DNA from: Bacteroidota bacterium
Lineage (GTDB): Bacteria > Bacteroidota > Bacteroidia > Flavobacteriales > Flavobacteriaceae
DNA: 21,052 nt
NCBI GenBank assembly: GCA_023390775.1
Contig: JAEWCF010000088.1
Span: 1 to 21,052 of the forward strand
Direction of reading: 5' to 3'
The notes beneath the pieces were generated by a model that saw only the letters and a program-made list of their open reading frames with translations, made no database searches and was not told the DNA's origin. Each line of letters starts with the position of its first letter. The stretch's first letter is position 1. A program made the position numbers and the translations under genes. Positions 1-5,217 of this stretch are shown one piece after another.

Positions 1-1014
1 GTCATAGATCGCGTGCGCATGGCGGTCGAATTCAACGTCAAAGAAGAGCGTGTGGTGCGCCACGTTCTTTATTTTTTTATCAAAACCCACATAAAACAGA
101 AGGCTGGAAGGCGCAAAGACTTTTTTCGACCAATATTTTTCCGAGTATTGCCTGGACGCGGTTGGCAGCAGGGTCTCGGTATGATGATAATCGGCGCCGC
201 TCAGGACGATGTCCGCAGAAAGGAATTTTCCACCGGTGTCGATGCCCACGGCTGTTCCATTTTCCACACGTATCCCGGATATTGCGGCATCCATCTCAAA
301 ATTGACCCCGAGGGAAAGCGCGAGATCGTAAATTCCCCGAACAACACTGTGCATGCCTTTGTGCGGATGCCAGGTTCCGAGGCCAAAATCGGCATAATTC
401 ATAAAATTGTAGAACGATGGGGTATCCGATGGTTTGGCCCCCAAAAAGAGAACCGGAAACTCCAGGATGCTCACCAGGCGCGGATCTTTGAAGGCCTTCC
501 GGACATCGCGGCGGATATTCCCGAAGAACTGTCCGATCTTGGCGGCGGTCTTCAGATTTACGAGTTCGAGCGGTGAAACGCCCGGGTTGTAGACCAGGTC
601 TTTGATGGCGATGTCGTAATTGCTTTTGGCCATCGCCATGAATTTTTGCAATTTCTTGCCGCTGCCCGGTTCGATCTTCTCAAACTCATCGGTGATCAGG
701 CCAATATCGTCGGCTATGGTTACCGAGTCGCCCTTGGCAAAGTACACGGTGTAGGCCGGCGCCAATTTGGTCAGGTGGTAATAATCGGCGGGCTTCTTGC
801 CAAAATCGGCGAAAAACCGCTCGAAAACATCGGGCATCCAGTACCAGGTCGGTCCGATATCAAAGGTAAAACCGTCCCGTTTCAGTTGGCGTGCCCTTCC
901 TCCAACGCCCGAATTCTTTTCGAACACGGTCACGTCGTGCCCGGCCTTGGCGAGATAGCAAGCCGCCGCCAGCGACGAAAACCCCGAACCGATGATATGG
1001 ATGCGCTTGCCCAT
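1..1014 (-). CDS. crtI: Phytoene desaturase (carotenoid biosynthesis), 3' end cut by window edge
   Basis: This FAD-dependent enzyme desaturates phytoene toward lycopene, the first coloured carotenoid. The reading frame is open for 338 codons from ATG at 1014 to the left edge, so the C-terminal third is missing (the family is about 490 residues). The N-terminus has the dinucleotide-binding fold, with GSGFSSLAAACYLAKAGHDV at residues 9-28, followed by a GVGGRARQL stretch and IGPTWYWMPDVFE, all typical of CrtI. The visible C-terminal part, with HHTLFFDVEFDRHAHAIYD, also matches the family. The start codon overlaps the stop of the upstream regulator by one base (TAATG), implying translational coupling in one operon. 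CrtB or further carotenoid genes would be expected beyond the edge (inference). Confidence 0.93.
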   Translation of the reverse strand, partial: MGKRIHIIGSGFSSLAAACYLAKAGHDVTVFEKNSGVGGRARQLKRDGFTFDIGPTWYWMPDVFERFFADFGKKPADYYHLTKLAPAYTVYFAKGDSVTIADDIGLITDEFEKIEPGSGKKLQKFMAMAKSNYDIAIKDLVYNPGVSPLELVNLKTAAKIGQFFGNIRRDVRKAFKDPRLVSILEFPVLFLGAKPSDTPSFYNFMNYADFGLGTWHPHKGMHSVVRGIYDLALSLGVNFEMDAAISGIRVENGTAVGIDTGGKFLSADIVLSGADYHHTETLLPTASRQYSEKYWSKKVFAPSSLLFYVGFDKKIKNVAHHTLFFDVEFDRHAHAIYD

Positions 1015-1910
1015 TACAAGTGTGTTACCAATTCTGAAATAGTGGAAAAAACCTTTGTGCCGGACGGAAGGTCCTGTTCTTCAAGATGTTGCGTATTGCG
1101 GCCCAGGATCCAAAGCTCCGAATCAGGCTCGAACAATCGATCCGCCAGGTCATTGACATACGCAAGCGCAGCCTCTACGGTTGGCTCTACGGTGAAATAG
1201 GAAACATAGGTGACGTTCTTGAAGAAGCGGCGGATGTCGAGCAGGCTTTCGGTCGGGACGCTTTCGCCCAAGTAGACCGATCGATAGCCGTGGCTCAGTA
1301 TTTCATAGTTGAGGTACATCAATCCGAGTTCATGCACCTCGTTGAGCGGAAGGAACAGCACGAAAAACCGGTCTTCGCGCACGGCATCCTTAACCTGCAG
1401 TTTCTCGGTATTGACCAAAACCTTTTGCTTGATAAGATAACTGATGAAGTGCTCATGGGCCGGCGTAATTGTCCCCGATTGCCACAACAGCCCGATCTCG
1501 TCCAGGAGCGGCAACATCACATCGTAGAAAATTTCCCTGAAACTTTTTTCCGAAAGCAGTTGTTCATAGGTGCTCAGGAACAGCTTGGTGTCAAAATTCA
1601 TCATCGCCATCTTGAAAGCATTGATCGCGTGATGCGGAATGCTTTTGCGCGAAATGATCTCCCGCACCATTCCGGGAATTTTGTCGTCCGGAACCTTCGA
1701 GATTTTGGAAATCTTGTACCCGTGGTTGTGCAACAGCGTGATGTTCAGCAATTTTTGCAGGTTGGCCAGGTCATACAACCGTATATTGGAATCGGTGCGC
1801 ATCGGGGACAGCACATTGTAGCGTTTTTCCCAGATCCGGATGGTGTGCGCCTTGATCCCCGAAAGGTTTTCAAGGTCGCGGATGCTGAATATATTTTTTA
1901 CACTGTTCAT
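1014..1910 (-). CDS. MerR-family regulator with B12-binding photoreceptor domain (CarH/LitR-like)
   Basis: Probable light- and B12-responsive repressor of the carotenoid operon. The frame extends to 1988, but the ATG at 1910 (protein MNSVKNIFSIRDLENLSGIK) lies just before the MerR DNA-binding domain and is the likely start, giving 298 residues. Residues 5-75 are a MerR winged helix (IKAHTIRIWEKRYNVLSPMR). The middle helical part contains WQSGTITPAHEH, an exact W-x9-EH motif, which in CarH proteins contacts adenosylcobalamin. The C-terminal Rossmann part contains EVHELG, the E-x-H-x-x-G cobalamin motif. All signature residues are therefore present. The gene is coupled to crtI by a TAATG overlap. 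Operator-like GTTTAA repeats cover its promoter, suggesting autoregulation (inference). Which ligand it binds cannot be proved from sequence alone. Confidence 0.9.
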   Translation of the reverse strand: MNSVKNIFSIRDLENLSGIKAHTIRIWEKRYNVLSPMRTDSNIRLYDLANLQKLLNITLLHNHGYKISKISKVPDDKIPGMVREIISRKSIPHHAINAFKMAMMNFDTKLFLSTYEQLLSEKSFREIFYDVMLPLLDEIGLLWQSGTITPAHEHFISYLIKQKVLVNTEKLQVKDAVREDRFFVLFLPLNEVHELGLMYLNYEILSHGYRSVYLGESVPTESLLDIRRFFKNVTYVSYFTVEPTVEAALAYVNDLADRLFEPDSELWILGRNTQHLEEQDLPSGTKVFSTISELVTHL

Positions 1911-1925
1911 CGTTTCGTCGTTTCG

Positions 1926-1991
1926 ATTAAACAAAAATAGGGAATTGTTTTTAAGTTTGTTAAACGAGAACAGATTTTTATTAAACAAAAT
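1926..1991 (-). promoter_or_regulatory. Promoter and operator-like repeats of the carotenoid operon
   Basis: On the minus strand a Bacteroidetes-type -7 element TATTTTTG lies at 1939-1932, 22 bases before the regulator ATG. The word GTTTAA, usually within TTTTGTTTAA, occurs three times in the same orientation: at 1986-1981, 1965-1960 and 1932-1927. The spacings are 21 and 33 bases, about two and three helical turns. The copy nearest the gene runs into the -7 element, and the middle copy lies where the -33 element should be; no good TTG is seen there. This is the layout expected of repressor sites. The binding protein is inferred to be the MerR regulator. Confidence 0.6.
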
Positions 1992-1993
1992 TT

Positions 1994-2076
1994 GGGCGTT
2001 GCGCTTTGCGCCGGGCTATCCGCTGCAAGTCCTCGCCCTTGGCTGCGGGCTTTTCGCTGCTATCCCTAACGCGGGG
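1994..2076 (+). repeat. Structured intergenic repeat, copy 1 (GGGCG...CCCTAACGC family)
   Basis: The copy begins GGGCGTT and ends CTATCCCTAACGCGG; the termini GCGTT and AACGC are complementary. Inside is a conserved block CGGGCTATCCGCT followed by a hairpin: AAGTCC pairs with GGGCTT (one G-U), enclosing GCC-CTT-GGC. Related copies are at 8669-8744 (+) and 10364-10439 (-). No coding potential is evident. It sits between the carotenoid regulator and the tRNA cluster. It resembles an element I recall from intergenic regions of other flavobacteria, but I know no formal name for it. Confidence 0.7.
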
Positions 2077-2169
2077 ATGTGGGTTGAGGGGAGATTTGGG
2101 GTGGTGCGGAGGTAGGATTCGCTTCGCGCATCTGAACAGCGTGAAGGCTACGCTTCGCTTCGCATACCT

Positions 2170-2186
2170 GAAGCCCACCGGGCTTC
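2170..2186. other. Small perfect hairpin in the 1910-2279 gene-free stretch
   Basis: GAAGCCC at 2170-2176 and GGGCTTC at 2180-2186 form a 7-bp stem with a three-base loop. On the plus strand it is followed by CTCCTTTTAATTT, so it could be a weak terminator, but no plus-strand gene lies upstream. The rest of 2077-2217 holds only GC-rich filler with CTTCGCTTCGC-like words; I see no gene in it. Confidence 0.4.
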
Positions 2187-2217
2187 CTCCTTTTAATTTC
2201 AAATGCGCTGAAAATGC

Positions 2218-2267
2218 CGAAGGGCAAAAAAACACTTTGAGCGAGCTCTGTGTTTTTTTGCCCTTCG
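2218..2267 (-). terminator. Strong terminator hairpin downstream of the tRNA cluster
   Basis: Eighteen-base perfect inverted repeat: arms at 2218-2235 and 2250-2267 with a 14-base loop. Each arm contains CGAAGGGC, a run of seven A or T, and CAC/GTG. The loop holds a further GAGC/GCTC pairing, so the core is a GC stem followed by seven T on either strand. It starts 12 bases after the 3' end of tRNA-Leu, so it most likely ends the minus-strand tRNA transcript; it could work in both directions. Confidence 0.75.
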
Positions 2268-2278
2268 ACATTTATTCG

Positions 2279-2360
2279 TGACCACGATCAGATTCGAACT
2301 GACACGTCTTGCGACACCACCCCCTCAAGATGGCGAGTCTACCAATTTCTCCACGTGGCC
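2279..2360 (-). tRNA. tRNA-Leu (anticodon GAG)
   Basis: Full cloverleaf of 82 bases. Acceptor GGCCACG pairs with CGTGGTC (one G-U) and the discriminator is A. D arm GAG/CTC carries the loop AAATTGGTAGA. Anticodon stem CCATC/GGTGG encloses loop TTGAGGG, so the anticodon is GAG (reads CUU/CUC). A long variable arm (TGTC-GCAA-GACG) marks it as a class II tRNA, as expected for leucine. The T arm has TTCGAAT. CCA is not encoded. It is the last gene of a three-tRNA minus-strand cluster. Confidence 0.95.
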
Positions 2361-2384
2361 AATATTCACCGGGTTTCCGGTTTG

Positions 2385-2457
2385 TGACTCGGCTGGGGTT
2401 CGAACCCAGGACCCCATCATTAAAAGTGATGTGCTCTACCAGCTGAGCTACCAAGTC
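2385..2457 (-). tRNA. tRNA-Lys (anticodon TTT), copy 1
   Basis: Seventy-three-base cloverleaf: acceptor GACTTGG with CCGAGTC, D arm GCTC/GAGC, anticodon stem CATCA/TGATG with loop CTTTTAA (anticodon TTT), T arm CTGGG-TTCGAAC-CCCAG, discriminator A. CCA is not encoded. It lies 24 bases upstream of tRNA-Leu and 21 bases downstream of a second, nearly identical tRNA-Lys. Confidence 0.96.
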
Positions 2458-2459
2458 CT

Positions 2460-2565
2460 GAAGAAATCATGAAATTTGTGACCCGACTGGGGCTCGAACC
2501 CAGGACCCCATCATTAAAAGTGATGTGCTCTACCGACTGAGCTATCGAGTCATTGTGATTTCTTC
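2460..2565 (-). repeat. 10-bp inverted repeat flanking tRNA-Lys copy 2
   Basis: GAAGAAATCA at 2460-2469 and its exact complement TGATTTCTTC at 2556-2565 bracket tRNA-Lys copy 2. In the precursor RNA the leader and trailer could pair and hold the ends of the tRNA together, possibly guiding end processing. The pairing is seen directly; the role is inferred. Confidence 0.6.
2479..2551 (-). tRNA. tRNA-Lys (anticodon TTT), copy 2
   Basis: Seventy-three-base cloverleaf: acceptor GACTCGA with TCGGGTC (one G-U), D arm GCTC/GAGC, anticodon stem CATCA/TGATG with loop CTTTTAA, T arm CTGGG-TTCGAGC-CCCAG, discriminator A. It is nearly identical to the neighbouring tRNA-Lys; differences fall in the acceptor stem (pairing kept), the D loop and one T-loop base, so the pair looks like an old tandem duplication. 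It is the first gene of the cluster. Confidence 0.96.
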
Positions 2566-2575
2566 AATGCGGGTG

Positions 2576-2607
2576 CAAATATATGACCTTATATTTTATT
2601 TTTCAAA
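2576..2607 (-). promoter_or_regulatory. Promoter of the tRNA cluster
   Basis: On the minus strand TTTG at 2607-2604 is followed after 20 bases by TATATTTG at 2583-2576, a close match to the Bacteroidetes -33/-7 consensus (TTG-N17-23-TAnnTTTG). It lies 24 bases before the first tRNA-Lys. The surrounding DNA is AT-rich. Confidence 0.75.
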
Positions 2608-2674
2608 CGTGTAAACCTTTAAATTTGGGTTTTTTCCCAAAGTCGGGTCAACCGCCTAAATTTTAGCGAATTAA

Positions 2675-3199
2675 ATGGATAAAATCATTCTGGCGGGTTA
2701 TATGGGCAGCGGAAAAACCACCATTGGCAAGATCCTCTCCTCGCGGCTCGGCCTTCCTTTTCTCGATCTTGACGAGGAAATCGAGCGCACCCAGGGATTA
2801 TCGGTCGGTGAGATTTTCAAACAAAAGGGCGAAATTCATTTTCGGAAACTGGAAAGGGCCACGCTTACGGAAATCCTGCAACGGCCGCAATCGTTTGTGC
2901 TGGCCATGGGCGGCGGAACGCCCTGCTATTCGGGGAATGACCGGCTGCTTCGCGAAGACGGCGTGCAGTCCTTTTACCTCAAATCATCGGTCGCCGAACT
3001 TTCAAGGAGGCTCACCGGAGAAAAGTCATCGAGGCCAATGATCGCCAATTTATCCGACAACGACCTGCCCGGATTCATCGGCACGCACCTTTTTGAGCGC
3101 GACCCCTTCTACCGAAGGGCGAAATACATAGTCGATACTGCGGGAATGACGCCCGGGGAAGTTGCTTCGGTTATTTCGGCTCAGCTTAGCCGCGCGTAG
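2675..3199 (+). CDS. aroK: Shikimate kinase
   Basis: Phosphorylates shikimate at the 3-hydroxyl with ATP, in the cytoplasmic pathway to chorismate and aromatic amino acids. The protein has 174 residues, the normal length. Walker A is GYMGSGKTTIG at residues 8-18. DLDEEIE (31-37) holds the conserved shikimate/Mg contact aspartate D33. FRKLE at 56-60 holds the arginine equivalent to the substrate-binding one. GGGTP at 79-83 is the glycine-rich substrate loop, and the SSRPMI segment is the arginine-bearing lid. Start ATG at 2675 directly precedes the KIILAGYMGSGKT strand. The last 19 bases overlap the 3' end of the converging phosphoribosyltransferase gene. Confidence 0.96.
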   Translation: MDKIILAGYMGSGKTTIGKILSSRLGLPFLDLDEEIERTQGLSVGEIFKQKGEIHFRKLERATLTEILQRPQSFVLAMGGGTPCYSGNDRLLREDGVQSFYLKSSVAELSRRLTGEKSSRPMIANLSDNDLPGFIGTHLFERDPFYRRAKYIVDTAGMTPGEVASVISAQLSRA

Positions 3200-3678
3200 C
3201 TTTCATCTCCGAACACCACCTCGACGTGGTCCTGCAGCGAGGTGCTGAGTGAAATTCCCTTGAAATCGGCCTTGACGGGATATTTTTTGTGATTGCGGTC
3301 CACGAGCACGGCCGTCTTGAACTTGGTCAGCGGCACATCGAGAAAATGCCTGATCGCATAGGCCAGCGTCGTGCCGGAATGCAGCACATCGTCCACCAGG
3401 ACCAGCCCCTTGCCGGAATATTCATCCGGGGGAAGCGACGTCACGATCTTTTCGGCGGGCGACTGTTTGTTGATCCTAACCTCGCACAAGGTAACTTTCA
3501 AGTCGCTGACTTCCCGGAGATCTTTGGCGATCATTTCCGCGAGCGTGTAACCATTACGGGCAATCCCCGCAATCACGATCTCAGGTTCGTCCACGAAGGT
3601 TTCGTAAATCTGGAAGGCGATCCTGCGTACCTTGTGGCGGATCTGCGAATCGCTGAGAATATAGGGAATGTCATTCAT
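3181..3678 (-). CDS. Phosphoribosyltransferase (PyrR-like)
   Basis: Type I phosphoribosyltransferase of 165 residues, the cytoplasmic fold that uses PRPP to make nucleotides from bases. The PRPP loop is VLVDDVLHSGTT, with VDD at residues 95-97. The later VLVDRNHKKYPVKADFKG and STSLQDHVEVVF segments resemble PyrR (uracil phosphoribosyltransferase / pyrimidine regulator). Start ATG at 3678 is chosen because the family begins here; the longer frame to 3741 lies inside the upstream gene. It overlaps the upstream S4-domain gene by 8 bases, suggesting coupled translation. Its 3' end overlaps aroK by 19 bases. Whether it binds RNA like true PyrR, or is a uracil or other base transferase, cannot be told. 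Confidence 0.85.
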   Translation of the reverse strand: MNDIPYILSDSQIRHKVRRIAFQIYETFVDEPEIVIAGIARNGYTLAEMIAKDLREVSDLKVTLCEVRINKQSPAEKIVTSLPPDEYSGKGLVLVDDVLHSGTTLAYAIRHFLDVPLTKFKTAVLVDRNHKKYPVKADFKGISLSTSLQDHVEVVFGDESYARLS

Positions 3679-4051
3679 CGTCGTCAATGTCAGATTCAAA
3701 ATCGTCAAGGTCACGCCGGTCCTTCTTGGTGGGTCGGCCATCGCCGGTCCTTCGGTAATGCTCTTTTGAAAGCCTCAGCATTTCCAGGTGTTCCAGCGCT
3801 TCGGGCGGTGTCTCGTCCTTTCGGTAAATATCAACAAGCTTTGCGCCCACGCGGTTCGCCGGAATATCCAATACGGTTATCGTGCGGGTGATCTGGTCTT
3901 TCCTGAAGGCAACCGTATCGCCCGGAAAAACCTCCTTGCCCGGCTTTGCGACCTGCCCATTGACGCTCACCTGGTTCTTTTTGCAGGCCTCGGTAACCAT
4001 ATTGCGCGTTTTGAAATACCGCACACACCAGAGATACTTGTCAACCCTCAT
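3671..4051 (-). CDS. S4-domain RNA-binding protein (Hsp15/HslR-like)
   Basis: Small cytoplasmic RNA-binding protein of 126 residues. The S4 domain fills residues 1-60 (MRVDKYLWCVRYFKTRNMV, then VSVNGQVAKPGKEVFPGDTV), the same start as E. coli Hsp15, which recycles stalled 50S subunits carrying nascent chains. The C-terminal part is basic, then ends in a very acidic tail (DDFESDIDDDE). The ATG at 4051 is preferred over an upstream extension because the S4 domain begins exactly there and the extension crosses the divergent promoter region. The stop codon lies inside the start of the phosphoribosyltransferase gene (8-base overlap), so the two form an operon. Confidence 0.88.
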   Translation of the reverse strand: MRVDKYLWCVRYFKTRNMVTEACKKNQVSVNGQVAKPGKEVFPGDTVAFRKDQITRTITVLDIPANRVGAKLVDIYRKDETPPEALEHLEMLRLSKEHYRRTGDGRPTKKDRRDLDDFESDIDDDE

Positions 4052-4059
4052 AAAAAAAG

Positions 4060-4108
4060 CAAATACGGCGTTAAAGTGTTTACAAAAATAATCCAATATT
4101 GTATCTTG
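4060..4108. promoter_or_regulatory. Divergent promoter region between the S4 gene and the lipoprotein gene
   Basis: The 78 bases between the two divergent starts hold promoter-like elements both ways. On the minus strand TTG at 4085-4083 and TATTTG at 4065-4060 are 17 bases apart. On the plus strand TATCTTG at 4102-4108 resembles a -7 element with one T missing, 22 bases before the lipoprotein ATG. Both are imperfect, so confidence is limited. Confidence 0.4.
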
Positions 4109-4129
4109 CGCACCTAATTTTCCAAGATA

Positions 4130-5167
4130 ATGAAGAAGTTTTCGGCGCTGTCCATGATTGTTGCGGCAGTAGTTTTTTTGGTGGGTTGCAACGGCAACGA
4201 CAACCCCGGCCCCGAGCCCCTGCGCGACTATCAGACCCAATACAATGCCGACATAGCCGATATCGAGGAATTCCTGAAAACCCACTCGTTCGAGGTGGTC
4301 AACGCCCCTGGTGAGCCGCAGGACCAGGATGTCATTTTCACGCGCATCCCGGAAGATGACACCACAACTCCCTCCGTATGGGACAGCCCGTTGCTCATGT
4401 CCCGGATGGTGGACCGCCACGATATCCAGTATAAATTATATTACCTGAAACTGCGTGAGGGTGGTGGCGCTGCCAACGACAAACCGTTTCCGTGCAACGT
4501 GGACGGCGTGGTGGCGGCCTACCGGGGGAGCTACATGTTCCGATTCCCGCTCACCGAAACCATCGACGGCGTCGAGGTCCCCGTTACCGAAATTGTCAAT
4601 GGTGTCGAGGTACAGGTTCAGGAACTCCGGACCTTTGAATTTGAAGCGAACCCCTTCCCGCAATCCACACTCAGCCTGGAGAACGTGATCAAGGGCTGGT
4701 CTGAGGTGTTTCCGCAATTTCGCAGCGGCGATCGTACCATCGTGGACGGCGAGCCTATCCAATACAGCGATTTTGGCGCGGGCGTGGTGTTCATTCCCTC
4801 GGGACTCGGCTACTACGGCCAATCGCAATCGGTCATCCCAAAATATTCACCGCTCATCTTCTCCTTTAAGCTGATGGATGTCGTGAGGCTTGACCAGGAC
4901 CAGGACGGTGTGGACTCATGGCTCGAGGACCTTGACGGCGACCGGTATATCCGAATCACCGGCGAGGGCGAACCCAATCCGGACAATACCGATTACCCGA
5001 GCGACCTCGTTCCCGATTACCTCGATCTTGACGATGATGCCGACCAGGTGCTCACCGAGAATGAAATAAAGAATCCCGCGACGGGCGAACCGTATCAGTA
5101 CAGCGAGATACCGCAATGCCCCGGCGGAAACGGTAAACCGAAACACCGGGACCCCTCTTGTCAATAG
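4130..5167 (+). CDS. FKBP-like lipoprotein with acidic Ca-binding-type repeats
   Basis: 345-residue exported lipoprotein. Residues 1-20 are a lipoprotein signal with lipobox FLVGC (Cys20) followed by NGND, so it should be anchored in the envelope. The middle resembles an FKBP-type peptidyl-prolyl isomerase: VIKGWSEVFPQFRSG, then GAGVVFIPSGLGYYG and SPLIFSFKLMDV at the usual end of the fold. The region that normally holds VHYxGxLxDGxxFDSS is poorly conserved and carries a tandem 11-residue duplication (residues 142-163), so isomerase activity is doubtful. The C-terminus has acidic repeats DQDQDGVDS, DLDGDRY and DLDDDAD, like calcium-binding thrombospondin type 3 or EF-hand loops. It is followed by a terminator shared with the converging transketolase genes. 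Confidence 0.85.
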   Translation: MKKFSALSMIVAAVVFLVGCNGNDNPGPEPLRDYQTQYNADIADIEEFLKTHSFEVVNAPGEPQDQDVIFTRIPEDDTTTPSVWDSPLLMSRMVDRHDIQYKLYYLKLREGGGAANDKPFPCNVDGVVAAYRGSYMFRFPLTETIDGVEVPVTEIVNGVEVQVQELRTFEFEANPFPQSTLSLENVIKGWSEVFPQFRSGDRTIVDGEPIQYSDFGAGVVFIPSGLGYYGQSQSVIPKYSPLIFSFKLMDVVRLDQDQDGVDSWLEDLDGDRYIRITGEGEPNPDNTDYPSDLVPDYLDLDDDADQVLTENEIKNPATGEPYQYSEIPQCPGGNGKPKHRDPSCQ

Positions 5168-5171
5168 GAAT

Positions 5172-5203
5172 AAAAAAAACCGTCAGTTACGACGGTTTTT
5201 TTT
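5172..5203. terminator. Bidirectional rho-independent terminator
   Basis: AACCGTC pairs with GACGGTT around a six-base loop (stem core 5179-5184 with 5191-5196). Eight A flank it on the left and eight T on the right, so it can stop transcription on both strands. It lies 5 bases after the lipoprotein stop and 15 bases past the 3' end of the transketolase C-terminal gene. Confidence 0.88.
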
Positions 5204-5217
5204 GTTTGTCTTTTTTA

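Noticed and set aside
1024..1032. TTACCAATT inside the end of the MerR gene as another hairpin repeat copy
   Set aside because: Only nine bases match, there is no partner arm, and it lies within well-conserved coding sequence.
2006..2281. Plus-strand open frame of 91 codons between the carotenoid regulator and the tRNAs
   Set aside because: It runs through structured repeat copy 1 and the terminator hairpin and resembles no protein family I know.
2624..2641. TTTGGG-T6-CCCAAA inverted repeat upstream of aroK as a terminator or operator
   Set aside because: The stem is six weak pairs, the loop rather than the 3' flank carries the T run, and nothing similar is found elsewhere in the window.
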